Assembly: GCF_000829695.1 (NCBI RefSeq)
Contig: NZ_BBNN01000025.1
Location: 144,545 to 208,544 of the forward strand
Length of the DNA stretch: 64,000 nucleotides
Direction of reading: 5' to 3'
Source of the DNA: Streptomyces sp. NBRC 110035
Lineage (GTDB): Bacteria; Actinomycetota; Actinomycetes; Streptomycetales; Streptomycetaceae
Part shown: positions 1 to 7,091 of the stretch, piece after piece
Layout: each line of letters opens with the position of its first letter
Numbering within the stretch: position 1 is the first letter of the stretch
Notes under the pieces: model-generated
What the model was told of the DNA's origin: nothing
Seen by the model: the letters and a program-made list of their open reading frames with translations, nothing else
The model's database searches: none
Program-made: the position numbers and the translations under genes

Positions 1-750
1 CTGCTCCGGGAAGCACACCGTGTTGCCGCCTGGGTCGTGGACCCACCACGCGGCGAGGGTGCCGGTGATGCGGAGGACGGACTTGCCGCAGTGAGCGCAG
101 GACTCGGGCCGTGCCTCGGCGGCCGGTGTCTCGTCGGCCATGCGGCGCAGCTCGGCGATGTCTGCACGGACCGTCTTCGCCCACGGGTCACGGTCGCTGT
201 CGTCGAGCACGTCCTGGAAGCCGACGGCGTGCGCATCGAGACGGCGGACGATCTCACGGACGCGGTCGAGGACGGCCCGGTCGGCGGGCGGCTCCACGAC
301 AGCGGGCACGGCGGCGGGCGCGGGCAGCGCAGGCGGCTCCTGCCCCCGGTCCTCCGCCTCCTCCACGTCCGCCTGCCACCGCATGAACTCCCGCAGCCCC
401 ATCCCCGGGTGCGCCTGCACCGCGTCGAGCTGCGCCTGCAACGCTTCGTGATGCCCGGAGGCGTAGCCCTCGTGGAAGCGGCAGTTACCCTCTGCCTCCT
501 CGCAGGCCGGGCAGTCGTCCAAGGGCGCGATCTCGTCGTAGGGCGCGATCTCCGGGGCCCGGTCGGGGAACTGCTCTCCGATCGCGCCGGGCGACAGGGT
601 GAGCGCGGCGTCCGTGCGGGCGACGCCGAAGACGCGGGCGGGCCAGTCGTCGGGCAGGGCGCGGGCGTGTTCGGCGAGCGCGGCGGCGGTGGCGGGCTGC
701 CATTGCACGAGGTGCTGCCACAGGGCGGGGCCGGTCGGTCGGTTGGTCAT
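1..750 (-). CDS. Partial phage-type protein with zinc-binding motifs
   Basis: The frame opens at ATG 750, seven bases after GGAG, and is still open at the left window edge, so at least 250 residues are coded and the C-terminus is missing. The protein is soluble and acidic. It has a CPACEEAEGNCRFHEG cluster near residues 80-95 and a second CAHCGK knuckle with a downstream Cys close to the window edge, suggesting one or two structural zinc sites. The middle is Pro/Ala-rich and then helical. It is the leftmost visible gene of the element's early operon. Function is unknown. Confidence 0.7.
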   Translation of the reverse strand, partial: MTNRPTGPALWQHLVQWQPATAAALAEHARALPDDWPARVFGVARTDAALTLSPGAIGEQFPDRAPEIAPYDEIAPLDDCPACEEAEGNCRFHEGYASGHHEALQAQLDAVQAHPGMGLREFMRWQADVEEAEDRGQEPPALPAPAAVPAVVEPPADRAVLDRVREIVRRLDAHAVGFQDVLDDSDRDPWAKTVRADIAELRRMADETPAAEARPESCAHCGKSVLRITGTLAAWWVHDPGGNTVCFPEQ

Positions 751-783
751 TGGGTCTCCAGGGGTGGGGGCAGCCGGGACGGG

Positions 784-1011
784 TCAGGGGCGGGCGTTGA
801 TTGCGCGGGCCACGGCCAGCGCGCGTGTGAGGTGGGTCGGGTGGGCGACACTGCCGTCGGCCAGGTAGTCGATCTCGCTTACGAGCAACTCGGCGAGCCG
901 TGCGGCGACGGTCGGGTGCAGTCGGACCGCGACGGTGTGGGCGGCGACGGCGGGCGAGGACGGGCCGAGCTTGGCGGCGGCGGTGCGGAGTTCGTCGGCG
1001 GGTGTCGTCAT
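784..1011 (-). CDS. Small helical phage protein, 75 aa
   Basis: ATG 1011 follows GGAG with six bases of spacing. The product is mostly alpha-helical and Ala/Leu-rich, with a polar centre (SEIDYLADGS) and no membrane segment or zinc site. It lies between the WhiB-Lsr2 gene and the partial Cys-rich gene on the same strand, so it is probably co-transcribed with them. Function is not recognisable from sequence. Confidence 0.6.
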   Translation of the reverse strand: MTTPADELRTAAAKLGPSSPAVAAHTVAVRLHPTVAARLAELLVSEIDYLADGSVAHPTHLTRALAVARAINARP

Positions 1012-1088
1012 AGCGGGCTCCAGGAGGGCGTGATGGGATCGGCGGTACCGGCCGCCCCGCACTGCCCGCGGGACGGCCGGCCTACAGC

Positions 1089-1793
1089 TCACGCGGGCTG
1101 CGGCAGGGACGCGCGCCAGGCGTCGAGGACGCGCTTCGGGATCTGGCCGACGGCCGGGCAGTCGACACCGTTCTCGGCAGCCCAGGCGCGCACGGTGCGG
1201 GTGTCGTAGTCCCGGACCGGGGTGGCGCGCTTCCGCTTCGCCTTCGCCGGGGCCAGCTCCGCTTCCCGGGACCCGAGTTCGGCGAGCCGCTTCTCCAACT
1301 GCTCCCGCTCGGTGGCGATGGCGGTCAGCTCCTGGTCGGCGGCGTAGCGGCGGCGGAGACCGAGGAGGCCGGCGCGGATGCGGGCGGCCTGGTCCTGGAC
1401 ATCGGTGTCGGGGTGGTCTTCGCCCCACTTGAGGAGGCGGCCGATGGGGATGTTGTCGGTGGCCTCTGGGGCGGTCTGGTCGGGCATGGTCACCGTTCCT
1501 TCGTCGGGTTGCTGGGCGTCGTGTTCGGCGAGGAGGTCGCGGAGCATGTGGAGGGCGGCGGTCCTGGGCTCGGGGAGGGTGGGGAGGCGGCGGCGTTGGG
1601 GGCCGGTGAGCCCGCCGTACGTGCCGTACCGGTCGACGGCGGGTTCGGTGACGAGGGCGTCGTGTAGGCATTCGGCGCGGACGGGGCAGCGGTCACAGGT
1701 CTGCTTCGCGGTGCTGGCCTTGGCGGCGTTGAACCAGGTGTCGAGGTCGTGGCCGGCGCATGCTGCGCGCTCGCGCCAGGCGTCGGTGGTCAT
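1089..1793 (-). CDS. WhiB-like iron-sulfur domain fused to an Lsr2-type C-terminal domain
   Basis: The 234-residue product begins with a WhiB module: Cys12, Cys33, Cys36 and Cys42 in the usual CxxC-x5-C layout, then YGTYGG (57-61) in place of the G[VI]WGG turn. A Gln/Glu/Arg-rich helical linker (about 130-180) leads to a basic KAKRKR stretch and residues 194-229 that resemble the Lsr2 C-terminal DNA-binding fold (VRAWAAENGVDCP...IPKRVLDAW). The Lsr2 RGR minor-groove motif is replaced by VGQ. WhiB proteins bind a 4Fe-4S cluster and sigma factor; Lsr2 is the actinobacterial xenogeneic silencer. I infer a phage regulator joining both activities. ATG 1793 overlaps the upstream stop (TGATG). Confidence 0.8.
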   Translation of the reverse strand: MTTDAWRERAACAGHDLDTWFNAAKASTAKQTCDRCPVRAECLHDALVTEPAVDRYGTYGGLTGPQRRRLPTLPEPRTAALHMLRDLLAEHDAQQPDEGTVTMPDQTAPEATDNIPIGRLLKWGEDHPDTDVQDQAARIRAGLLGLRRRYAADQELTAIATEREQLEKRLAELGSREAELAPAKAKRKRATPVRDYDTRTVRAWAAENGVDCPAVGQIPKRVLDAWRASLPQPA

Positions 1794-1879
1794 CAGTCCT
1801 TCCAGACGAGGTGGACGTGGCCGCAGGCGAGGTGGGTGAAGGCGATGGTCGTGAGGGTGAGGGCGATGACCGGGATCAC
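1793..1879 (-). CDS. Tiny hydrophobic ORF, 28 aa
   Basis: A GTG at 1879 overlaps the upstream stop (GTGA) and the frame ends by overlapping the next ATG (TGATG). The ORF therefore exactly bridges its neighbours by translational coupling. The peptide is mostly hydrophobic (VIALTLTTIAF) with a CGH tail. This could be a real small phage protein or only a coupling device. It rests on the overlaps alone. Confidence 0.4.
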   Translation of the reverse strand: MIPVIALTLTTIAFTHLACGHVHLVWKD

Positions 1880-2187
1880 GGGGTGGCTCCGGTGGTCTGG
1901 CGGGCGGCCCGGTACGCGTTCGGGTTGCTGCGGCGTTTCCCGGAGGCGATGGCGCGGGCGTCGTGGACCCGGGAGTCGTTGAGCGGGGACGGCGTGGCCC
2001 ATGCGCCGGCGGGCATGCCGGGCCCGGGCGGCGCTTCGGGCAGGCCCTGCAGCGCGTTGGGGGTGTGGGCCGGGCAGCAGAGGCCGGTGAGGTACGGGCG
2101 TACCTGGTCGGTGGCGTGGCAGTGGCGGCGTTCGGCGCCGATCCAGTGCTCGCACGCCGGAGCCTGCGTCCCGGCCGGGTCAGGCAC
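1876..2187 (-). CDS. Cys/His-rich phage protein, 103 aa
   Basis: The chosen start is GTG 2187, which overlaps the preceding stop by eight bases; an ATG at 2274 would overlap much further. The N-terminal half has CEHWIGAERRHCH and GLCCPAHTP, five Cys/His pairs that look like a zinc knuckle. The C-terminal part is Pro-rich and then basic. Small zinc proteins of this type are common in actinophage early regions, but this one matches no family I can name. Confidence 0.5.
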   Translation of the reverse strand: MPDPAGTQAPACEHWIGAERRHCHATDQVRPYLTGLCCPAHTPNALQGLPEAPPGPGMPAGAWATPSPLNDSRVHDARAIASGKRRSNPNAYRAARQTTGATP

Positions 2188-2794
2188 TGTCGGCCTCCGG
2201 CACGCTCGCCCGGACTTCGATGGCCTCGCGCAGCAGCCCGTCCGCGTCGGCCTCCAGTACCAGGAGCCGGACATGGTTGCCGATCCGCTCGTACTTCTGC
2301 TGGGTGCCGTGGCCGTCCCACTGCGCCCGCGGATCGGTCACGTCGACCAGCGTCACGTGCCGGAACAGGGCGGCATCCCGGGGGTGGATGTGCCACGACA
2401 TCTGCCATCCGCCGGCCACCAGGTACAGCAGCTGCCAGCCGTCCTCATCAACGTCCGGCGACGCGGTGAGCACGCTCGTGTCGGGGTGGAGGGCGGTCAG
2501 CCAGGCGAGGAGCTGCGCACGCTCCCGGTACGCACCGTCCCGCTCGCGGATCCGGTCGGCGAGAGCCTCGACGGCGCGCTCGCGGTCCTGCTCGAACGAG
2601 TCAGCGTGCTGCTTCCAACGGCGTGCGTTCTGCTCCGCGTCCTGCAGGTCGGCGATGAGGCAGGCGATCGCCGAGTCCGCGGCGACCAGGTCGGGGGCGA
2701 GCCAGGCGGCGAGGCGGTGGCGCCAGCCCCTGCGCGCGAGGGTGGGGGTGACCGGTTCGCCGGGGTGGTCACTACGGTTACTTGTTGTGGACAT
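2180..2794 (-). CDS. Phage hypothetical protein with N-terminal coiled coil, 204 aa
   Basis: ATG 2794 has GGAG upstream at moderate spacing. Residues 1-40 are basic. Residues about 40-95 form a charged helix with coiled-coil pattern (QDAEQNARRWKQHADSFEQ). The C-terminal half is a mixed alpha/beta domain containing GWQLLYLVAGGWQMSWHIHP and RLLVLEADADGLL. No catalytic motif or transmembrane segment is visible. It sits in the overlapping early operon and overlaps the next gene by eight bases. Function unknown. Confidence 0.65.
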   Translation of the reverse strand: MSTTSNRSDHPGEPVTPTLARRGWRHRLAAWLAPDLVAADSAIACLIADLQDAEQNARRWKQHADSFEQDRERAVEALADRIRERDGAYRERAQLLAWLTALHPDTSVLTASPDVDEDGWQLLYLVAGGWQMSWHIHPRDAALFRHVTLVDVTDPRAQWDGHGTQQKYERIGNHVRLLVLEADADGLLREAIEVRASVPEADSA

Positions 2795-2868
2795 GGTCCG
2801 CTCCGGGTGGTCCGGGGCGGGTCCCTTCGTGGGGCCCCTTGTCCGGGTGGTGGTGCTGACGGGTTGGT

Positions 2869-3516
2869 TCAGAGGTTGCGCATGACGATCTTGGACAGCT
2901 GCATGACGAAGTGGTCGCGGTCGTCGTCGGTCATGTCGGGGTGGAAGGCGAAGTGGAGGCGGATGCGGGGGCGGTCGCCGTCGCCGGGGTCGATGCCGAG
3001 CTGGACGGTGTGGTCGTCGGGCTGGAGTCCGTCGGCGCTCAGGCTGTCGGCCCAGTCGGAGAGGTCGACGGGTTGGGGGTTGTTGTCGGTGCCGCAGTCG
3101 GGGCCGGAGCAGTCTTCGCGGCGGCCACGGTGTGTGGTGAGTCCGCCGTGGGACGGGTCCGGGCCTTCGTGCGTCGGCTCGGCAGCGGGGCGCCACGCCT
3201 TGACCGTGCGGTCGTACTGCTCGACCTCGACGGCCTCGACGGACTGGTCACTGTTCCACGGGTCCGAGTCCTGCATCTCCGTGAGGGGCTCGCGGTAGTG
3301 GACGCGGTACGCCTTCCCGTCGTCCGGGGCCCGGAAGATCAGTTCGTTGACCGACTCCCAACGGCGGGACTCGACGTACTCGCGGTGCAGCTCGATGGCG
3401 GCGCCGGGGTGCTCGGCGGTGTACTCGGGGTGCTCGGCAACGTAGGCCGCGTCGACCATGTCGTGGGGCAGGCCCATGGTCTCGAGCTGGTCGGGGGTGA
3501 AAGTGCGGGTGATCAT
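2869..3516 (-). CDS. Acidic phage hypothetical protein, 215 aa
   Basis: The product starts with a sequence predicting short helices (TPDQLETMGLPHDMV) and is acidic throughout. It contains DCSGPDCG in the middle and ends in a beta-rich segment followed by a helix (DDRDHFVMQLSKIVM). There is no signal peptide and no recognised motif. The ATG is six bases from the upstream stop without a strong Shine-Dalgarno, so translation is probably coupled to the 58-residue gene before it. Confidence 0.65.
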   Translation of the reverse strand: MITRTFTPDQLETMGLPHDMVDAAYVAEHPEYTAEHPGAAIELHREYVESRRWESVNELIFRAPDDGKAYRVHYREPLTEMQDSDPWNSDQSVEAVEVEQYDRTVKAWRPAAEPTHEGPDPSHGGLTTHRGRREDCSGPDCGTDNNPQPVDLSDWADSLSADGLQPDDHTVQLGIDPGDGDRPRIRLHFAFHPDMTDDDRDHFVMQLSKIVMRNL

Positions 3517-3522
3517 CAGGGG

Positions 3523-3699
3523 CTAGTCCTGTCGTGGTGTGGGCAGTTGGTCGAGGGCGTCGCCGAGGTCGCAGGCGAGGGTGCGCCAGCGTGCGGCTTG
3601 TGCGGGTGCGTGGCCGCCTCGGGTGTCGGCGGCAGTGAGGAGGGCTTCGACGATCTCGCCGAGGTCGTCGGTGCTCTCCAGGCGTACGACGGCGGCCAT
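3523..3699 (-). CDS. Small phage protein, 58 aa
   Basis: ATG 3699 follows GGGAG with six bases of spacing, and the start lies one base after the preceding lipoprotein gene's stop. The 58-residue peptide is predicted as two helices (TDDLGEIVEALLTAAD and AAQAARWRTLACDLGDAL). Codon usage is strongly GC3-biased as in its neighbours, which supports coding. Function unknown. Confidence 0.55.
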   Translation of the reverse strand: MAAVVRLESTDDLGEIVEALLTAADTRGGHAPAQAARWRTLACDLGDALDQLPTPRQD

Positions 3700-3700
3700 G

Positions 3701-3820
3701 TCAGCTCCCTTCGGCCGGTGGGGTCGGTGCTGCTTGGGGTGTGGGGGTGGGTTCGCGTTCGGTGTGGGTGCAGCCGGTGAGGAGGGCTGCGGCGATGAGC
3801 GCGGCGGCCACGGTGCGCAT
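3701..3820 (-). CDS. Very short predicted lipoprotein, 39 aa
   Basis: ATG 3820 shares one base with the SSB stop codon (TGATG). The peptide has a basic start (MRT), a hydrophobic core (AAALIAAALL) and a clear lipobox LTGC at residues 14-17, followed by a Pro/Thr-rich tail. It should be exported and lipidated, leaving a mature peptide of about 23 residues on the outer face of the membrane. Small phage lipoproteins sometimes mediate superinfection exclusion; that role here is inference only. Confidence 0.6.
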   Translation of the reverse strand: MRTVAAALIAAALLTGCTHTEREPTPTPQAAPTPPAEGS

Positions 3821-4341
3821 CAGAACGGAGGCTCGTCGCTGCGGCCCTGGCGCTGGGTGTTCTGGGGCTGTCCGACGTTCCAGGGGTCGTCTTGGGCCGG
3901 GGGGCCCTGGCGGTACTGCTGCTGGCCGCGCTGCTGGTTCTGCGGGGGCCGCTGCTGCTGTCCGCCCTGGGCGTTCTGCTGGCTCGCGGCGTCCTTCGAC
4001 ACGTTCGCCACGGCGTACGCGAGGTTCGGCGCGATGCTCCGGATCAGGAGGGCCGGCCGCTCGTGCTTCTGGCCGTCCTTCTCCCACGACTCCGTGCGGA
4101 GCTCGCCGGTGACGAGGACCTCCATGCCCTTGGCGAGGGTCTCGGTGGCGTTCTCGGCGAGGCGCTCCCAGGCGGTGCCGCGGATGTAGAAGACGTCGCC
4201 GTCCTCCCACTGGTTGGTCTGCTTGTTGAGCCTGCGCGAGTTGAAAGCCAGGGGGATGGAGGCGACGGCCTTCGAGGACTGGGTGAAGCGGAGTTCGGGG
4301 TCGGCGGTGAGGCGTCCGACGCCGGTCAGGGTGGGCAGCAT
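3820..4341 (-). CDS. ssb: Single-stranded DNA-binding protein
   Basis: The 173-residue protein has a full OB-fold typical of bacterial and phage SSB: GVGRLTADPELRFT, then IPLAFNSRR, FYIRGTAWERLAENA and GMEVLVTGELRTESWEKDG. A long Gln/Pro/Gly-rich linker (about 115-165) ends in the acidic, Phe-terminated tail DEPPF, which in SSBs docks replication and repair partners. It would coat single strands made by the element's helicase and recombinase. The host has its own SSB, so this is the phage copy of a replication module that also includes initiator and loader genes. Confidence 0.95.
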   Translation of the reverse strand: MLPTLTGVGRLTADPELRFTQSSKAVASIPLAFNSRRLNKQTNQWEDGDVFYIRGTAWERLAENATETLAKGMEVLVTGELRTESWEKDGQKHERPALLIRSIAPNLAYAVANVSKDAASQQNAQGGQQQRPPQNQQRGQQQYRQGPPAQDDPWNVGQPQNTQRQGRSDEPPF

Positions 4342-4375
4342 GTGGGTCAGTTCTCCTTCGTGGTGGCGTGCGGGG

Positions 4376-4699
4376 TCAGCTGACGTCCGGGATGAGGAGC
4401 CATCCCGGCTGCGGGTGGTCGGGGTGCCCGAGCTTGAGCGCGGCTGCGTGCAGTGCGGCGTTCCAGGCGGGGATCTCGTAGCGCTCGAAGGACTCGGGGG
4501 TGATGACCTTGAAGTCGCCGAGGTCGACGTCGTGGAACTCGGTGACGAGGAAGGTCATGTCGCGGTCGTAGTCGCCGCCGTGGCAGAAGCCGACTCGGGC
4601 GTTCTCCGGCTGGCCCTTGAGGGCTTCCTTGAGGGTGTCGTTGTCGGTGTCGGGGATGCGGAAGCCGTAGGCGAAGTAGGTGGACTGCTGCATGCCCAT
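4376..4699 (-). CDS. Phage hypothetical protein, 107 aa
   Basis: The start is ATG 4699, eight bases after AGGAG; a second ATG lies two codons on. The protein is compact and acidic, with FAYGFRIPDTDNDTLKEAL near the N-terminus and a central beta-rich part (FLVTEFHDVDLGDFKVI). There are no catalytic motifs. Its start lies inside the preceding CxxC-protein frame, which overlaps it by 145 bases in another phase. Confidence 0.65.
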   Translation of the reverse strand: MGMQQSTYFAYGFRIPDTDNDTLKEALKGQPENARVGFCHGGDYDRDMTFLVTEFHDVDLGDFKVITPESFERYEIPAWNAALHAAALKLGHPDHPQPGWLLIPDVS

Positions 4700-4905
4700 G
4701 GGGCGGTCTCCTGGATCGGGATGGTCATCTGGCCGGGGTGGATGTCGGGCGCGGCGGTGGTGGTCGTGGTGGGGGCCGGTGGGCGGGCTGCCGGTCTCGG
4801 TGCGGGCGGTGGGATGAGGCCGTTCTTCCGGCCGCAGATGTAGCCGTAGCCGCGGTCCTTGGACTCCTTCGTGCGGAGGCGGCGGGGGCAGAAGCGGCAC
4901 TTCAT
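4555..4905 (-). CDS. Small zinc-ribbon protein with long overlapping tail
   Basis: ATG 4905 overlaps the upstream stop (ATGA). Residues 1-30 (MKCRFCPRRL...YGYICGRKNG) contain CxxC and a later Cys and look like a real short zinc ribbon. A Pro/Thr linker follows. From about residue 65 the frame overlaps the 107-residue gene in another phase and becomes Ser/Thr/Pro-rich low complexity, so the C-terminal 50 residues may not be under selection. I trust the N-terminal half only. Confidence 0.45.
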   Translation of the reverse strand: MKCRFCPRRLRTKESKDRGYGYICGRKNGLIPPPAPRPAARPPAPTTTTTAAPDIHPGQMTIPIQETAPWACSSPPTSPTASASPTPTTTPSRKPSRASRRTPESASATAATTTAT

Positions 4906-5201
4906 CGGGTCTGCCTCCTCTTCCGACGATGTGCGGCGAGGCTGGTTACGCCGACGGGGAGGGGGAGCTGTTGGGCCCGGGTGGGGCAGGTGGCGATGTG
5001 GGGCTTGTGGAGTCGCTCCCAGGCCATGAGGGGGAGTTCGTCGGTGGGGCGGCGGGAGCGCCAGGCGCCGGTGCCGTCGCAGCGGACGGCGGTGTTGCCG
5101 GCGGGGTCGGGGTCGGGGTTGACGGGGAGGCGCTTTCCGGCCTCGGTGATGGTCCAGAGGACGGGCTGTCGGCAGTCCCGGCAGGGGAGGAGTCGTTTCA
5201 T
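4902..5201 (-). CDS. Small phage protein with CxxC motif, 99 aa
   Basis: ATG 5201 overlaps the preceding stop by ATGA. Residues 5-10 carry CRDCRQPVLW and a further Cys follows near residue 41 (VRCDGTG), an arrangement usual for a small zinc ribbon. The C-terminus is basic (AAHRRKRRQTR), compatible with nucleic-acid binding. It belongs to a run of three consecutive small zinc proteins between the helicase loader and SSB genes. Confidence 0.55.
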   Translation of the reverse strand: MKRLLPCRDCRQPVLWTITEAGKRLPVNPDPDPAGNTAVRCDGTGAWRSRRPTDELPLMAWERLHKPHIATCPTRAQQLPLPVGVTSLAAHRRKRRQTR

Positions 5202-5461
5202 GGCGTGGTGGTTGGTGTCGGGGTTCGGGTGGGGTGGGTGTCGGGGAGGGCGATCTGGTGGCCGTCGGTCTGGGTGGTGCAGGGTTGGCCGACGGGGGCG
5301 TGGCACTCAGCGCATCCGGTTGTCATGGCCCAGGCGAGTCGGCGGGCGTCGTGCGTGTCCGCACGCCGGGCCACCGTGCCGCGCGGGTTCGTGCACAACT
5401 CGCCGGCGGCGGCCTTGCACCAGGGGCAGCGGACGGCCATCTGCGGGAACCGATAGTTCAT
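5198..5461 (-). CDS. Double zinc-knuckle protein, 87 aa
   Basis: Two tandem copies of one module are visible: CPWCKAAAGELCTNPRG then a His, and CAECHAPVGQPCTTQTDG then a His-containing ALPDTHPTR. Each has Cx2Cx7C plus a downstream His, the pattern of the small zinc-finger domain common in actinobacterial phages. The gene overlaps the loader gene stop (ATGA) and the following gene start. It probably binds nucleic acid or a replication protein, but this is inferred from the fold type only. Confidence 0.6.
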   Translation of the reverse strand: MNYRFPQMAVRCPWCKAAAGELCTNPRGTVARRADTHDARRLAWAMTTGCAECHAPVGQPCTTQTDGHQIALPDTHPTRTPTPTTTP

Positions 5462-6219
5462 GCCGCGCTCCGCGACTGGCGGCGGCGGTCGGGGCCGGTG
5501 AGGGTGACGACGGTGGCGTCCTGAGCGAGGCGGGAGGCCAGGCGCTCACCGAGACGCGACGTCAAGTCGGGGGCGGTCGGGCGGCCTTCGTCATCGACGG
5601 GCGACCGGACCGGCAGGTTTGTCGTCACGATCGTCGGGAGGCACTCGTTGTAGCGCTCGTTCAGCAGTCGGTACGTGGCCTCTTCCGTCCATTCCGAGAG
5701 CTTCTCGGTGCCAAGGTCATCCAGGAGGAGCAGCGGGATGCGGGTGAGGCGGCGCAGCTCGTGCTCCATGCCCTTCGGAGAGCCGCCGGGGCGCAACAGC
5801 CCGTACATGTCGGGCGCGGTGATGGCGATCATCTCGAAGCGCTTCGGGCCGGCTTCCGCGATCCGTCGGAGGGCGCCGTACGCCTGGTGGGTTTTGCCGG
5901 TGCCGATGGTGCCGCGCAGGACAAGAGTGCCGGCGGCCTCGGGGTGGGCGACGACGGTGTCGGCCCATTCGGTGATCTCGGTTTCCGTCGCGGCCGCGTC
6001 GCGGAAGCGGCGGGGGACCGCGGTGGTCCAGCGGGCCAGGGCGAAGGCTGCGCGCTGGCGGCGGTGGTACTCCGGGTGACCGGGCTCGTCAGGGGTGGGC
6101 GTGTTGTCGACGGGCCCGGCGGTGACGTTCGGCCGGATCTGCTTGATGCGGGCCATGAGGCGGGCGAGTTCGGAGACCTGATGGGTGGGGCTCTCGCCGA
6201 TCGTCTGGGGTTCAGCCAT
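5458..6219 (-). CDS. DnaC-like helicase-loader ATPase
   Basis: The 253-residue protein has an IstB/DnaC-type AAA+ core. Walker A is GTIGTGKT (103-110), Walker B is LLLLDDLG (163-170), a sensor-type IVTTNLPV follows, and an Arg-rich C-terminal segment (TSRLGERLASRLAQDA) matches the box VII/arginine-finger region. The N-terminal 60 residues would contact helicase or initiator. It lies 12 bases downstream of the initiator-like gene that carries iterons and upstream of ssb, the order of lambda O and P. I infer that it loads the host replicative helicase at the element origin. Confidence 0.85.
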   Translation of the reverse strand: MAEPQTIGESPTHQVSELARLMARIKQIRPNVTAGPVDNTPTPDEPGHPEYHRRQRAAFALARWTTAVPRRFRDAAATETEITEWADTVVAHPEAAGTLVLRGTIGTGKTHQAYGALRRIAEAGPKRFEMIAITAPDMYGLLRPGGSPKGMEHELRRLTRIPLLLLDDLGTEKLSEWTEEATYRLLNERYNECLPTIVTTNLPVRSPVDDEGRPTAPDLTSRLGERLASRLAQDATVVTLTGPDRRRQSRSAA

Positions 6220-6231
6220 GGGTCAACTCCT

Positions 6232-7056
6232 TCAGAATCCGAGGTCGTTTTCGTAGGCCTCTTCGGGCGGGCACTGGAAGGGCTGGTAGCCGGGGGCGCG
6301 CCGTGGTGGGGGTGTAGTCGGCGGTTTAGAGCCGGGGGAAGGAAGCGGAGGTAGCTCTTTCCAGCCGGGGAGGAAGTATCGGGCGTAGCTGATTTCTCGG
6401 CTTCCGGCCTGCTTTGCAGCGAATGCGGCGAGGGCCTCGATTCCGGTTTTCTTGATCAGGGCTTCGAGGACGAACCATTCGGGGGTGGTGAGGTTCCAGC
6501 GGACGATGACCCCGGCTGCGGTGAGGGCGTCGACGAGGGGTCGGGCGTTGGGGGGGATGGGGGTGCCGGTGTCGGGTGGGGCCTGCGGGGCTTGCTTGCT
6601 CTCACTCCTGGTCGGAGTGGTTTGGTTGAGGGGCCCGGAATCAGGGCCCCTAGAGGCCCTGATTCCGGGCCCCCCCGGCCCGGATTCCGGGCCCCTAGCG
6701 TTTCCGCTAGGGGCCCTGATTCCGGGCCCCTGCTGATCGGCTACCGGCCCTGATTCCGGGCCGGTAGTGCCAGGGGAAGGACGCGTGTACCCCACGGCGA
6801 ACGGCAGCTCGTACATCGCCGGACGACTGCCGACAGCAGCCTCCACCTCGACCAGCTCGCCGGACTCCAGCGCCTTGTCGACCGCGTGCTGGACGACAGA
6901 TCGGGAGGCGTTGAGGCGGGCACGGAATTCGGTGGTGCCCATGCGGACCCGGCAATCTGGCCCAGTGGCTTTGTCCGCGACAGCGAGCAGCACCATGCGA
7001 GGGTTTCCCTTTGTCTGGGAATGGTTCCAAACCCAGTGCATGGCGTTGATGGTCAA
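6232..7056 (-). CDS. Phage replication initiator-like protein with winged-helix N-terminus
   Basis: I use the TTG at 7056, which gives MTINAMHWVWNHS; the alternative is ATG 7041. Residues about 1-90 form a helix-turn-helix/winged-helix region (TTEFRARLNASRSVVQHAV, then GELVEVEAA), as in phage and plasmid initiators. Residues about 98-142 are Gly/Pro/Ser low complexity because the DNA there is built from five copies of a 17-bp iteron-like repeat. The C-terminal 130 residues are helical (EWFVLEALIKKTGIEALAAFAAK) and end in a Pro-rich tail. With a helicase loader directly downstream, this looks like lambda O architecture with the origin inside the initiator gene. Confidence 0.7.
   Translation of the reverse strand: MTINAMHWVWNHSQTKGNPRMVLLAVADKATGPDCRVRMGTTEFRARLNASRSVVQHAVDKALESGELVEVEAAVGSRPAMYELPFAVGYTRPSPGTTGPESGPVADQQGPGIRAPSGNARGPESGPGGPGIRASRGPDSGPLNQTTPTRSESKQAPQAPPDTGTPIPPNARPLVDALTAAGVIVRWNLTTPEWFVLEALIKKTGIEALAAFAAKQAGSREISYARYFLPGWKELPPLPSPGSKPPTTPPPRRAPGYQPFQCPPEEAYENDLGF
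6632..6762. repeat. Five iteron-like 17-bp repeats, candidate replication origin
   Basis: The unit GGCCCTGATTCCGGGCC occurs at 6655-6671, 6712-6728 and 6746-6762, as GGCCCGGATTCCGGGCC at 6677-6693, and inverted at 6632-6648. Start-to-start spacings are 23, 22, 35 and 34 bases, close to whole helical turns. A separate 9-bp inverted repeat (CCCCTAGCG/CGCTAGGGG, 6692-6713) lies among them. The array is inside the initiator-like gene. Repeated binding sites in an initiator gene are the hallmark of lambdoid origins; initiator binding here is inferred. Confidence 0.6.
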
Positions 7057-7091
7057 CGTGCTGCTCTCTTTTCCGGAGAAGGTGAAAGGCG

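Noticed and set aside
37..1209. A 390-residue plus-strand open frame at the left edge.
   Set aside because: It is antisense to three minus-strand genes with good ribosome-binding sites, is Gly/Arg/Val low complexity, and has no start signal. High GC makes such shadows common.
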